Translations under genes and position numbers: made by a program
Shown: in pieces, positions 33,650 through 41,754 of the stretch
How the letters are laid out: the number at the start of each line of letters is the position of its first letter
How positions within the stretch are numbered: position 1 is the stretch's first letter
Origin: Kitasatospora setae KM-6054
GTDB taxonomy: Bacteria; Actinomycetota; Actinomycetes; Streptomycetales; Streptomycetaceae
Direction of reading: 5' to 3'
DNA: 64,000 bases
NCBI RefSeq assembly: GCF_000269985.1
Contig: NC_016109.1
Location: forward strand, 1-64,000
The notes under the pieces: model-generated
What the model was told of the DNA's origin: nothing
Database searches by the model: none
What the model saw: only the letters and a program-made list of their open reading frames with translations

Positions 33650-34930
33650 TCAGTAGACGAAGGTGACCTGCCGGCCGGTGCCCGGGGTGTTGAACTTCGG
33701 GGTCGGGCTCCCGGTGGGGAAGTCCAGGAAGCAGACGGAGTACGTCGTGCCGGGGTTCAGCTTCACCGCGATCTTCGCTTCCCTGCGGGCCTGGGGCACC
33801 GTCGCGGTGACCTTGGTCCAGGCGACGGCGTGGTCGGTGGGGTAGACGGCGGTGCCGCTGCCGTCCTTCAGCCACAGGTAGAGGTCGACGCTCAGCGGCC
33901 GGGCGGCGGACTGGATGTAGCCGATCATGTAGAGGTCGTCGCCCGAGCGGCGGTAGCAGACGTCGACCGATGCCTGGTGGTCGGTGTAGGCCTCCACGGG
34001 GCCGCGGCAGTGCTCGCCGGTGTCGGCGGGGACCGCGGCCGCAACGCCCGCGGAGGCGGGGGCGGAGGCCGGCGGGCTGGGTACCGGCGACGGAGTCGGG
34101 GAGGCCGACGGCGAGGACGGTGGGCTCCCCGGGGCCGAGCCGGACGGCGCGCGGCTCGACGGCGGGGCGGTGGACGGCGCCGGACTCGACGCGACGGGGC
34201 CGGAGGGGAGGGGCGCGGCCGGGCCGGAGGCGGCGGGCGCCGAGGCACCGGCCGACTCGGCGGCCTCGGCGGACCCGACGTCCGGAGACCTGCCGTACCA
34301 GCCGATGAGGCCCACGACCACGGCCACCGCGGCGGCACCGGCTCCGATCCTCACCCGGGAACGCCGGCCCTTGACGGGCCCCCGGCGCCGCAGCCCCCGC
34401 GGCAGGACGACCGGCTCGGACACCGGCTCGGGCTCGACCACCGGCCCCAGCACCGGCACGGGTTCGGGCACCAGCACCGGCTGCAGCTCCGGCACCGGCA
34501 CCGGCACGGCTGCGGCCTGGTCGGTGGCGGCTGCTCTGCGGCCGAGGACCTTCCTCGCCCGCTGCCTCCAGCGGTACTGCTTGCGCAGTCCGGTGCAGGC
34601 CCGGTCGATCGCGCGGCCGAGCTCGATCAGGTCCGCCGCTTCCCGGCCGGTGAGCTCCAGGCGCGCCGCGACCACCCGGGTCTCCAGCGCCGTGGGCAGG
34701 GCCCGGTCCGTATGCAGGATCCCGCTCCCGTGCTTCCAGTGGGACGCCTTCGTCGGGGAGATGCTCACCTCCGGCGTCCGTACCGCGATCCGGTCCTGAT
34801 TCCACCCCTTGGCCTCGATGCGCTCCCACACCTGTCTCGCCCAGCGGTCCATGTCGTCGGCGAGCGCGAGTACGGCCGCCACGAAGGCCGGGTCCTCCGC
34901 CTCGTAGTCCGGGTCCTTGTCGGTTCCCAC
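33650..34930 (-). CDS. Membrane-anchored HTH-like protein with extracellular sensor-like domain
   Basis: A 426-aa protein with three parts. The N-terminal 120 residues (WNQDRIAVRTPEVSISPTKA, then SHWKHGSGIL) resemble a helix-turn-helix DNA-binding region. A Pro/Val-rich linker and one transmembrane helix (194-212, IGAGAAAVAVVVGLIGWY) follow. Outside are a Ser/Pro/Ala-rich spacer and a C-terminal beta domain with two cysteines (EHCRGPVEAY and SVDVCYRRSGDD). The layout is that of a one-component transmembrane regulator. GTG 34,930 has AGGAGGGG about 11 bases upstream. A palindrome lies in the divergent region to the next gene. Confidence 0.65.
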   Translation of the reverse strand: MGTDKDPDYEAEDPAFVAAVLALADDMDRWARQVWERIEAKGWNQDRIAVRTPEVSISPTKASHWKHGSGILHTDRALPTALETRVVAARLELTGREAADLIELGRAIDRACTGLRKQYRWRQRARKVLGRRAAATDQAAAVPVPVPELQPVLVPEPVPVLGPVVEPEPVSEPVVLPRGLRRRGPVKGRRSRVRIGAGAAAVAVVVGLIGWYGRSPDVGSAEAAESAGASAPAASGPAAPLPSGPVASSPAPSTAPPSSRAPSGSAPGSPPSSPSASPTPSPVPSPPASAPASAGVAAAVPADTGEHCRGPVEAYTDHQASVDVCYRRSGDDLYMIGYIQSAARPLSVDLYLWLKDGSGTAVYPTDHAVAWTKVTATVPQARREAKIAVKLNPGTTYSVCFLDFPTGSPTPKFNTPGTGRQVTFVY

Positions 34931-34991
34931 GGTGTCCGCAACCCCTCCTGAAATCTCCACTGAAACGGTGAAAGCACTGGTCACGGCGGTG

Positions 34992-35010
34992 CGGGTTTCA
35001 GTGAAACCCG
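34992..35010. promoter_or_regulatory. 19-bp palindromic operator candidate
   Basis: CGGGTTTCA-G-TGAAACCCG, symmetric about its central base, between divergent genes. A related CACTGAAACGGTGAAA lies 30 bases nearer to the HTH-like gene. It is a plausible site for that gene's own product. Confidence 0.5.
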
Positions 35011-35149
35011 ACGCCCCCCGCAGGTACTTCACCGCCGCCCCACTCCTGGCCAGGATCGGTTGCAGCGGTGCGCCGGACGCACCGCCAACTACCCCGATCC
35101 CCTGTGCGCGCCCCCGCGCGCCCATTTCCGCATGCCGTCAGGAGAAGCC

Positions 35150-35917
35150 ATGAACACCTCGTCCCAGCAGCACACCACCGCCCCCGCGATGCCCGTCCAG
35201 CCCGCGCCGGCCGGCTGGCCCGTGCCGCCCCAGCCCGCGTACGCGCCGACCGTCCCGCCGGCCGTAGCGCAGCCGCTGCCCCCGCGCCAGGGCGCCGGTG
35301 CGCCGCCGCGCTCGGTGGCGCGTACGCGGATCGTACTGATCGCGGCGGCGATCGCGAACCTCGTCCTGGCCCTGGCCGTGCTCCTCCAGGCCCAGGCCGA
35401 GCTCGACTCCTACGCCGCCTACCGCGGCGCGTGGTTCGCGGGCGCGCTCTCCGGCCAGGAGCAGGCCGCCCAGGCCGCCGTCGGCTTCGCGCAGCTCGCC
35501 CTGGTGTGGACCGCGCTGCACGCGGCCGGCGCCCTCGCCCTGGCCGTCCGGCTCGGCCGGGGCCGCGGCGGGCTGCACCGCGCGGTGGTCGTCTTCGGCG
35601 CCTGGCAGTGCCTGATGGGCGCCCTGACCCTCGCGGTCGGCTCCGAGGCCGGCGCCGCCGCGGTCCTCCAGGCGCTGGCCACCCTCGCCGGCGGCGCCCT
35701 CACCGCCTGGTACGCCACCCGCCCCGACACCACCGCCGCGGTGGTCGTCTTCGGCGCCTGGCAGTGCCTGATGGGCGCCCTGACCCTCGCGGTCGGCTCC
35801 GAGGCCGGCGCCGCCGCGGTCCTCCAGGCGCTGGCCACCCTCGCCGGCGGCGCCCTCACCGCCTGGTACGCCACCCGCCCCGACACCACCGCCTGGGCCC
35901 GCCGCCCCCGCCCCTGA
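35150..35917 (+). CDS. Membrane protein with Pro-rich N-terminus and perfect internal duplication
   Basis: A 255-aa protein. The first 60 residues are Pro/Gln/Ala-rich and cytoplasmic-like. Hydrophobic helices follow: IVLIAAAIANLVLALAVLL, AAVGFAQLALVWTALHAAGA, and GALTLAVGSEAGAAAVLQAL, repeated. The last hydrophobic unit (52 residues) occurs twice, and the DNA is identical in both copies. Without the duplication the protein would be 203 aa. ATG 35,150 has GGAGAAG just upstream. No function is known. It lies 62 bases before a secreted peptidoglycan-binding gene and may be co-transcribed with it. Confidence 0.7.
   Translation: MNTSSQQHTTAPAMPVQPAPAGWPVPPQPAYAPTVPPAVAQPLPPRQGAGAPPRSVARTRIVLIAAAIANLVLALAVLLQAQAELDSYAAYRGAWFAGALSGQEQAAQAAVGFAQLALVWTALHAAGALALAVRLGRGRGGLHRAVVVFGAWQCLMGALTLAVGSEAGAAAVLQALATLAGGALTAWYATRPDTTAAVVVFGAWQCLMGALTLAVGSEAGAAAVLQALATLAGGALTAWYATRPDTTAWARRPRP
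35582..35893 (+). repeat. Perfect 156-bp in-frame tandem duplication
   Basis: 35,582-35,737 and 35,738-35,893 are identical by direct reading. The unit is 52 codons, so the frame is kept. Confidence 0.95.
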
Positions 35918-35979
35918 ACCCCGGACCTTCCCTACTCCCCGACCCCGAACGCCCTTTCCCATACCGAGACAAGGAACCC

Positions 35980-36783
35980 ATGACCATGAACGCGACCTCG
36001 GCCCTGGCCGCAGCAGGCAGGAACCGCTACGTCCGGATCCTCCTCGCACTGCTCGCCGCGGTGCTGGTCCTCACCGGCCTCGCCGCCGCCGTCCCCGCGC
36101 CCACCGCCACCGCCGCGGCCAAGCCGTCCTCGAAGGCGCGGGCGGACCGTGAGGAGGTGAAGGAGATCCAGCGGCGCCTGGTGGCCCACGGCTACCCGGT
36201 CACCGTCGACGGCTCCTACGGCGCGCGCACCCTCTACGCCGTCCAGGACTTCCAGCGCGACCACGGCCTCGCCCCGACCGGGCTCGTCCACGACTTCGCC
36301 CCGACCGGGTTCGACACCAACACCACCTTCTTCGCCCTGCTCGCCCCGCCCGCGAAGAAGTCCTCCGGCGCGCCGGCGAAGCTCACCAACAGCCAGGCCA
36401 TCTCCCGGCTGCGCGCCGCCGGCGTCGACTGGCACTCCAGCAAGGACTGCACGGACCAGGGCAAGTACGGCTGCACGAGCTTCACGAAGATGCTCGCCCC
36501 CACGCTCGACCTCGCCATCGAGCTGAAGAAGCGCAGCGGCTGCGACGTGACGGTCACCGGCGGCACCGAGGTCGGTCACAGCACCGTGGGCGCCCGCATC
36601 CACGGCACCGGCTACAAGATCGACGTGCGGCCCAACCCGTGCCTCGACAAGTTCATCACCAACAACCTGTTCCGCGGCGAGGACCGCAGCAGCGACCCGC
36701 GCTGGCTGACCCACGACGCCGAGTACGTCCTGGAGCACCCGCAGAAGGGCGCCGTGCACTGGGACATCAAGTACACCCTGTGA
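35980..36783 (+). CDS. Secreted peptidoglycan-binding protein with M15-peptidase-like domain
   Basis: A 267-aa exported protein. The signal peptide (IRK-type N-terminus, then ILLALLAAVLVLTGLAAAV) ends near residue 45. Residues about 58-95 form a peptidoglycan-binding domain (EIQRRLVAHGYPVTVDGSYG...AVQDFQRDHGL). The C-terminal part has GGTEVGHSTVGARIHGTGYK, IDVRPN and AVHWDIKYTL. This H...D...H pattern matches the zinc ligands of D-Ala-D-Ala carboxypeptidases of the M15 group, so cell-wall cleavage is likely. A short APTG repeat duplicates around residue 100. ATG 35,980 has AAGGAA upstream. Two strong terminators follow. Confidence 0.8.
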   Translation: MTMNATSALAAAGRNRYVRILLALLAAVLVLTGLAAAVPAPTATAAAKPSSKARADREEVKEIQRRLVAHGYPVTVDGSYGARTLYAVQDFQRDHGLAPTGLVHDFAPTGFDTNTTFFALLAPPAKKSSGAPAKLTNSQAISRLRAAGVDWHSSKDCTDQGKYGCTSFTKMLAPTLDLAIELKKRSGCDVTVTGGTEVGHSTVGARIHGTGYKIDVRPNPCLDKFITNNLFRGEDRSSDPRWLTHDAEYVLEHPQKGAVHWDIKYTL

Positions 36784-36846
36784 CCGTTCGCTGTCCGGGC
36801 CCGGACAGCGAACGGCGGGGCCGCCACCGAGTCGGTGGCGGCCCCG
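36784..36846 (+). terminator. Double terminator
   Basis: A 32-bp perfect palindrome (36,784-36,815) starts immediately after the stop codon. A second hairpin with two 15-bp arms around one G (36,816-36,846) directly abuts it. Confidence 0.85.
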
Positions 36847-36947
36847 CAGTTGTGCTGTGATCTGGGGCGGTAACGGGGCCGTTGCGGTGTCAGGTCGGTT
36901 GGGGGGAGTGGCTGCGGGGGTGTGTCGTCGGTGGGTACGGTCCGCTC

Positions 36948-37289
36948 ATGTCTTGGTGGGACGCGGCCCTGTGGGGCCTGGCTGGTGGTGGGGCGGTCGG
37001 GGTGCTGTCCTTGATGACGGCGATCAGGGAGGCCGGTGCCCGCTGGCCTTGGCGCAAGGGGGAGATGTGGCCCGAGCTGACCCATATGGCCGGCGGCCTG
37101 GTTCTGGGCGCACTGGTGTCCGCCGCCGCCAGCAGTCAGATCAGCGGCCCGTGGCCGGCGTTCATCTTCGGTGTAGGGGCACCGGCCACGATCCGCGGTC
37201 TCCTGTCGGGGGTCCAGGTGACCGCCCGACGCCTTGAGGTCCTCGACTCCCCCGTTGACGATCCGAACACGGAAGGTGAATCGCCGTGA
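36948..37289 (+). CDS. Small membrane protein coupled to the pentapeptide-repeat gene
   Basis: A 113-aa protein with MSWWDAALWGLAGGGAVGVL at the N-terminus (first membrane helix) and two further hydrophobic segments (GGLVLGALVSAAASS and WPAFIFGVGAPATIRGLLSG). Its function is unknown. Its stop overlaps the GTG start of the next gene by 4 bases, so the two proteins are translationally coupled and probably act together. The start is chosen as the ATG before the first membrane helix; the ribosome binding site is weak. Confidence 0.6.
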   Translation: MSWWDAALWGLAGGGAVGVLSLMTAIREAGARWPWRKGEMWPELTHMAGGLVLGALVSAAASSQISGPWPAFIFGVGAPATIRGLLSGVQVTARRLEVLDSPVDDPNTEGESP

Positions 37290-38140
37290 GGGCCTACGTT
37301 GACAGCTTCCTGGGCCGTGCCGCCGCCGCGTCGGTCTCCCGCCGTCCGTGGCTGCGTATCACTGTCTCTCCCTGGTGGGCCCGCGTTCTGATCGCGGCCG
37401 GCGCGCAGGCGCAGCCGGCGGTCTCCCCGGCCGCGAATCCGCGTCCTCTCGACTCGGACTCCCCCGGCGCTGAGGCGGCCCGCACAAGCTCGCGAATCGT
37501 GGAAGGCCTCCATGTACACCCCGGCGTGGACCTGACCGGCGCGGACTTGACCGGCGTGTACCTGAGCGGCGCGAACCTGCGCGGCGCGTACCTGACCGGC
37601 GCGAACCTGCGCGGCGCGTACCTGACCGGCGCGAACCTGCGCGGCACGAACCTGCGCGACACCTACCTGGCCAGCGCGGACCTGCGCGATGCGGACCTGC
37701 GCAATGCGGACCTGCGCGACGCGGACCTGCGCGACGCGAACCTGACCCGCGCGGACCTGAGCGGCGCGAACCTGCGCGACGCGGACCTGACCGCCGCGGA
37801 CCTGAGCGGCGCGGACCTGACCGCCGCGGACCTGACCCGCGCGAACCTGCGCGCCGCGTACCTGAATGGTGCGAACCTGACCCGCGCGGACCTCAGCGGC
37901 ACGGACCTGAGCGGCGCGAACCTGACCGGCGAGAGCCGAATCGGGCAGGTAGGGGGTATGGGTCCTGGTCGTCCCACACTGCTTGTCAATGTCACCTGGT
38001 CGGACGAGACACAGTGGCCGGACGACGTTGGATCGGATATGCGCCGACGGTCGGAACCGCTCGGCGACGGGCGCTACCGGGTACTGGGCTCGGGGAACAG
38101 CGACGCGGAGCTCGGCGTCTCCCCAGTACCTGTGCGCTGA
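37286..38140 (+). CDS. Pentapeptide-repeat protein
   Basis: A 284-aa protein whose residues about 82-215 consist of some 27 tandem A(D/N)LxX pentapeptides (for example [20 protein letters not shown]), which fold as a right-handed beta-helix. Members such as MfpA and Qnr mimic DNA and protect gyrase; most others have no known role. The N-terminal 80 residues contain a possible membrane segment ([20 protein letters not shown]), and a 65-residue C-terminal tail follows. The repeats are also a near-perfect 15-bp DNA tandem repeat, so copy number may vary. The GTG start overlaps the preceding membrane-protein gene. Confidence 0.8.
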   Translation: MRAYVDSFLGRAAAASVSRRPWLRITVSPWWARVLIAAGAQAQPAVSPAANPRPLDSDSPGAEAARTSSRIVEGLHVHPGVDLTGADLTGVYLSGANLRGAYLTGANLRGAYLTGANLRGTNLRDTYLASADLRDADLRNADLRDADLRDANLTRADLSGANLRDADLTAADLSGADLTAADLTRANLRAAYLNGANLTRADLSGTDLSGANLTGESRIGQVGGMGPGRPTLLVNVTWSDETQWPDDVGSDMRRRSEPLGDGRYRVLGSGNSDAELGVSPVPVR

Positions 38141-38189
38141 GCGGGAGACCGTTCCGCCGCACGGAGGCCAGCCGCGCCAAGGGACCGGG

Positions 38190-38423
38190 TCGGCGCTGGC
38201 TCAGGGGCTGGGGTGGAGCGCGGAGCGGGTGCTGGAGGTTCTGGCCAAGCACGTCCAGGTCAACGGCGACGGCCTGGTCCACGTCCCCGCGGTCGCGGTC
38301 ACGGCCGCGCCGCCCGGCCTGGAGCCGCACCCGGAGCGGGCGCCGGTGCTCTACCGGGAGCGGCCGCGGTTCGGGCGCGACGAGGGCGGCGAGGGCTACG
38401 GCGGCCCGGCGCTGGACTGGTAG
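38190..38423 (+). pseudogene. 3' remnant paralogous to 28,981-29,272
   Basis: Encodes LAQGLGWSAERVLEVLAKHV and ends RPRFGRDEGGEGYGGPALDW, matching the 29-kb remnant over about 75 residues. The upstream frame is unrelated (it overlaps the pentapeptide-repeat gene), so the 5' part is missing here too. Confidence 0.55.
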
Positions 38424-38436
38424 GAGCGGGTAGCAA

Positions 38437-38474
38437 GCGGCGGGGCCGTCACCGACTCGGTGGCGGCCTCGCCG
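38437..38474 (+). terminator. Hairpin terminator
   Basis: GCGGCGGGGCCGTCACCGA pairs with CGGTGGCGGCCTCGCCGC around CT with few mismatches, directly after the remnant's stop. Confidence 0.65.
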
Positions 38475-38563
38475 CTTCGCTGTGCGGGCCCTGGCCCGGC
38501 GGGGTGCTGAGCGGCCGTCAGCGGGCCGTACGGGGCCGGGACGGAGCGCGGCAGGGGTCAGTG
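38471..38563 (+). repeat. 93-bp near-identical repeat, copy 2
   Basis: Second copy of the 30,161-30,253 sequence with a single G/A difference. It ends 50 bases before zinc-ribbon gene 2. Confidence 0.85.
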
Positions 38564-38613
38564 CCTGTGTCTGAACCCCTGTTTTGGATAGCCTGGAGCC
38601 CTAGCCTGGGCCG

Positions 38614-38925
38614 GTGTCCGAGGACAGCGGCCCGGTGGGCGGGCGGTGGTGCAGGTGCTGCGGCGGACGGCTGAGGCCGGAGTCGCCGCCCGGTGCCGTC
38701 TACTGCTCGGCGGCGTGTCGTGCCAGGCAGTGGCGGGTGGACTGCCGGTTGCGGAAGCGGGTGGCGGCCGAACTCAGCGGCGTCGGCCGGGTCGAGTGCC
38801 CGGAGTGCGGCGAGCGGTGGGTGGCCGGGGTGGACCGGCGTTCGAACGCGGTCTACTGCTCGCGGCGGTGCGTGATGAGGGCCTGGCGGCGGCGGAACGA
38901 AGCGTTCGGCGAACGGTCACAGTGA
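38614..38925 (+). CDS. Small double zinc-ribbon protein 2
   Basis: A 103-aa basic protein with the same two-cluster layout as the gene at 30,483: WCRCCGGRLR...YCSAACRARQW and VECPECGERW...YCSRRCVMRAW, each followed by an Arg-rich helix. It is probably DNA- or RNA-binding. The GTG at 38,614 lies 50 bases after the conserved 93-bp repeat. The stop codon sits inside a 37-bp imperfect palindrome (38,903-38,939), which could be an operator or terminator. Confidence 0.65.
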   Translation: MSEDSGPVGGRWCRCCGGRLRPESPPGAVYCSAACRARQWRVDCRLRKRVAAELSGVGRVECPECGERWVAGVDRRSNAVYCSRRCVMRAWRRRNEAFGERSQ

Positions 38926-38939
38926 CCGTTGAGCGAACG
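38903..38939. promoter_or_regulatory. 37-bp palindrome at the end of zinc-ribbon gene 2
   Basis: The core AACGGTCAC-A-GTGACCGTT (38,912-38,930) is perfect. The outer arms CGTTCG/CGAACG extend it to 18+1+18 with three mismatches. The TCAC/GTGA core recurs near the starts of the zinc-ribbon genes at 62.4 and 62.9 kb. Confidence 0.55.
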
Positions 38940-39090
38940 GCGGATGCGCCCAGAAACGGTCAACTCCGGTCAGCGGCAAGGCTTTTGTTGTGATCAGCTC
39001 ACCGGCGGTCCGACTCTGCTGCCGGAAGCGGGCCGGTCCCGTCACGGCCAACGGCCGTGCCCGGCCTGCGAGTTGGTGGTGAGATTCCAC

Positions 39091-40212
39091 ATGGCTCAGG
39101 AGATCGAGACGACGGCCGACAAGGTCGGCAGCGTCAGCGCCAGCCGCTACGAGGAGATCGTGGCCCTGCTGCGCGAGGTGGTGGAGAACCAGACCCGCGG
39201 CCAGTTCACGATCGGGGACGCGGCGCTGGAGATCGAGCCGATGCGCGAGCCGGGAGGCTCGGCGCCGGCGGACGAGATGTTCAGCGTCAAGCAGTCGCTG
39301 GCCCGGCTGGCGGAGGACATCGGCCTGACCTTCTCGTCGGTCAGCGGCACGCGCTGGGTGGCGTCGCGGTGGCCGAAGGAGCGTCGGCAGCCGAAGGTGT
39401 CCTACACCGTCCACCGGACCCTGGCGGGCATAGCCGACGAAGGCGAGCGGTTCGCGGCGATCCTCACCCCACCGGGGAAGAAGGGCCGGTGGACGGCGGA
39501 CGAGGCGAACCGGCGGGTCGGGCGGCAGGTCGAGATCCCGGTGACGCCGCAGGAGAAGGTCAGCGCGATCCACGCCCTGGCCAAGGACGAGGAGGTCGCC
39601 GCGACGGTGACCGGCGACTTCCTGCGCCGGCCCGAGGTGGTCGCGCAGGTCCAGCCGCAGGACCGCGTCCGGGTGGTGGAGGAGCTGACCCGCGACGACC
39701 AGGTCGCCGCGGCGGTCGCGCCCTCGTTCCTGCGCCGGCCCGAGGTGGTGGCCCGGGTCGCCCCGGCCGAGAAGGTCCGGGTCGTCCAGGAGCTGACCCG
39801 CGACGAGACGGTCGCCGCGGAGGTGACCACCGGCCTGCTGCGGCGCCCGGACGTCGCGGCCCGCGCGATGGCCGACGACACCGCCCGCCACCAGGTCAAC
39901 CACGCCCAGGTCGAGCGGGGCCGCCAGGCCCGCGAGCACTTCGAGCAGACCAACCCCGTCGCGCCGGCGGTGAAGAACATCGACCGGACGGTGGAGTTCC
40001 TCGACCTGGTCACCGCCTGCCACGCGTTCGTCGCCGCTGCCGGCCGGGTGGTCCCGGGCCTTCGCGACCGGCAGCTGAGCGAGGACGAGCAGGCCGTGAT
40101 CCGGGAGAACTGCGCGCGGGTCCGCGCCACCTTGGACTGGGTGGAGACCGCGGTGGACACCGGGAAGGTGGACATGGACGGCGAGCTGGCCCGCCTGCTC
40201 CAGGGCGAGTAG
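39091..40212 (+). CDS. DUF6192-like protein
   Basis: A 373-aa protein. The start (VGSVSASRYEEIVALLREVV then QFTIGDAALEIEPMREPGG) is what I associate with the DUF6192 family of streptomycete accessory genes. SVKQSLARLAEDIGLTFSSV looks like a helix-turn-helix. Residues about 175-265 contain three tandem repeats of a 40-residue unit (LRRPEVVAxVxPxxRVRVVE then ELTRDxxVAA), an unusual helical repeat. ATG 39,091 has only a weak ribosome binding site. The next gene begins 3 bases after its stop, so the two form an operon. Confidence 0.65.
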   Translation: MAQEIETTADKVGSVSASRYEEIVALLREVVENQTRGQFTIGDAALEIEPMREPGGSAPADEMFSVKQSLARLAEDIGLTFSSVSGTRWVASRWPKERRQPKVSYTVHRTLAGIADEGERFAAILTPPGKKGRWTADEANRRVGRQVEIPVTPQEKVSAIHALAKDEEVAATVTGDFLRRPEVVAQVQPQDRVRVVEELTRDDQVAAAVAPSFLRRPEVVARVAPAEKVRVVQELTRDETVAAEVTTGLLRRPDVAARAMADDTARHQVNHAQVERGRQAREHFEQTNPVAPAVKNIDRTVEFLDLVTACHAFVAAAGRVVPGLRDRQLSEDEQAVIRENCARVRATLDWVETAVDTGKVDMDGELARLLQGE

Positions 40213-40215
40213 GCG

Positions 40216-40644
40216 ATGCCCCGTGCTGCCCGCCGCAGATCGGCGGCCGCCGAGCGGCACGCCGACACCGTCCGCTTCGTGCTGTTCGAGGCGAGGCCCG
40301 CGGGCCTGGTCTTCGCCCAGCTCAGCCGGGCGTCCGGGCTGAGTACGAGTCAGACCCGCTCGGGGCTGGCCTGCCTGCGCGACACCATCGCCGAGCGGGG
40401 CTGGCCGCCCCTGATCTGGAGCCGGACCGACGGCTACAAGTTCTGCTCGGACCCCGTCGAGCTCCAGGCATACGAGGTCGCGGTGATCCGCGAGAAGCTC
40501 ACCGAGATCCGCCGGTTCATCACCGGCGTCGTCGCCCCGCACGCTGTCCTGCAGCCCAAGGGCCGCTGGGTGAGGCACCTGAACACCCAGCTCAGCTCGG
40601 TGGAGTCCACCCTCGACGTGATCGCCGACTACATCGACGCGTGA
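40216..40644 (+). CDS. Winged-helix protein (RacP-like)
   Basis: A 142-aa protein with a winged-helix region: DTVRFVLFEARPAGLVFAQL, then RASGLSTSQTRSGLACLRDT, then WPPLIWSRTDGYKFCSDP as the wing. The second half is helical (REKLTEIRRFITGVV, LDVIADYIDA). I recall similar proteins annotated as RacP in Streptomyces, next to a DUF6192-like gene; the role is unknown. It ends at a strong terminator and is 3 bases downstream of the DUF6192-like gene. Confidence 0.6.
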   Translation: MPRAARRRSAAAERHADTVRFVLFEARPAGLVFAQLSRASGLSTSQTRSGLACLRDTIAERGWPPLIWSRTDGYKFCSDPVELQAYEVAVIREKLTEIRRFITGVVAPHAVLQPKGRWVRHLNTQLSSVESTLDVIADYIDA

Positions 40645-40660
40645 TCGTCACCCCCCTTCC

Positions 40661-40689
40661 GGGCCCGGCCGCCTTCGGCGGCCGGGCCC
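40661..40689 (+). terminator. Strong hairpin terminator
   Basis: Two 13-base arms, GGGCCCGGCCGCC and GGCGGCCGGGCCC, around a TTC loop, 17 bases after the winged-helix gene. Confidence 0.85.
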
Positions 40690-40718
40690 GCCAACAGCCC
40701 CTCGGAGAGGAGGAGTCG

Positions 40719-41573
40719 ATGGCCCGCCGCCGCTGCTACCCCTCGGACACCTGGGACGAGGAGTGGAAGCTGCTGGAGCCGCTGCTGCCCGTCCCGGCCT
40801 GTGAGACGAAGGCCGGCGGGCGCCCGGAGAAGCACCCGCGCCGCGAGATCGTGGACGCGATCCGCTACGTCGTGGACACCGGCTGCAAGTGGCGGGCCCT
40901 GCCGAAGGACTTCCCGCCCTGGCGGACGGCTTACGGGTTCATGGCCCGCTGGGCGGCGGCCGGGGTGGTCGGCCGCATCCGCGACCAGCTCCGCCGACGC
41001 ATCCGCCGGGACATGGGCCGCGGCCCGGAGGCGGTCGCCACGATCATCGACTCGCAGTCGGTGAAGGCCGCCGAGACCGTCGGGAAGGACTCGCGCGGCT
41101 ACGATGCCGCGAAGAAGATCAACGGCAGGAAGAGGCACCTGGTCGTGGACACCAAGGGCCTGCCGCTGTTCGTGATGGTCACCCCTGCCGACGTCACCGA
41201 CCGCGACGCGGCGAAGGAGGTGCTGTTCCGGCTCAGGTTGATGCACCCGGAGATCACGATCGTCTGGGCCGACTCCGCCTACGCGGGCCAGCTGGTGAGC
41301 TGGGCGAAGAAGTACCTGAACCTCACGGTCAAGACCGTCAACCGGCCCAAGGAGGCCAAGGGGTTCGTGGTCCTGCCCCGGCGCTGGGTGGTCGAGCGCA
41401 CCCACGCCTGGGTGATGCACGCCCGCCGGCACGCGCGCGACTACGAACGGCTCGTCCAGCACTCCGAATCGCTGATCACCTGGGCCACGATCACCGTGAT
41501 GACCAGGAGAATCACCCGGCGCAACTCCACCCGGACCGGACAGACGGCCTCCCGCGAAACCCAGCGGGACTGA
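40719..41573 (+). CDS. IS5-family transposase
   Basis: A complete 284-aa DDE transposase. MARRRCYPSDTWDEEWKLLE is the typical DUF4096-like N-terminus. The catalytic parts are ATIIDSQSVKAAETVG (first D), TIVWADSAYAGQLVSW (second D) and RRWVVERTHAWVMHARR (E). ATG 40,719 has GAGGAGGAG just upstream. I could not find matched terminal inverted repeats: TGATCGT occurs on both sides (40,642 and 41,571) but in direct orientation. It may therefore be an immobilised copy. Confidence 0.85.
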   Translation: MARRRCYPSDTWDEEWKLLEPLLPVPACETKAGGRPEKHPRREIVDAIRYVVDTGCKWRALPKDFPPWRTAYGFMARWAAAGVVGRIRDQLRRRIRRDMGRGPEAVATIIDSQSVKAAETVGKDSRGYDAAKKINGRKRHLVVDTKGLPLFVMVTPADVTDRDAAKEVLFRLRLMHPEITIVWADSAYAGQLVSWAKKYLNLTVKTVNRPKEAKGFVVLPRRWVVERTHAWVMHARRHARDYERLVQHSESLITWATITVMTRRITRRNSTRTGQTASRETQRD

Positions 41574-41754
41574 TCGTTCTCACTACCACCGCCGTCACTC
41601 GGTCCGGGACCGGGCCGCAGCGCGTCCGCAGTCCACTCTCCCACGGCCGCTGACCGCCCGTCAGGCCGTTCGCCGACGCCGGGTCGCTTCCTGCCCGATG
41701 ATGTTGACCGCCAGGCAGCGAGGTGAGCGATCCGGACGGGAGAAGTGCACCAGC

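Noticed and set aside
37520..37940. Short tandem direct repeats that could suggest a CRISPR-like or satellite array
   Set aside because: The 15-bp period translates into pentapeptide repeats and there are no unique spacers.
40642..41583. TGATCGT at both sides of the IS5-type transposase gene as IS ends
   Set aside because: The copies are in direct, not inverted, orientation and only 7 bp long.
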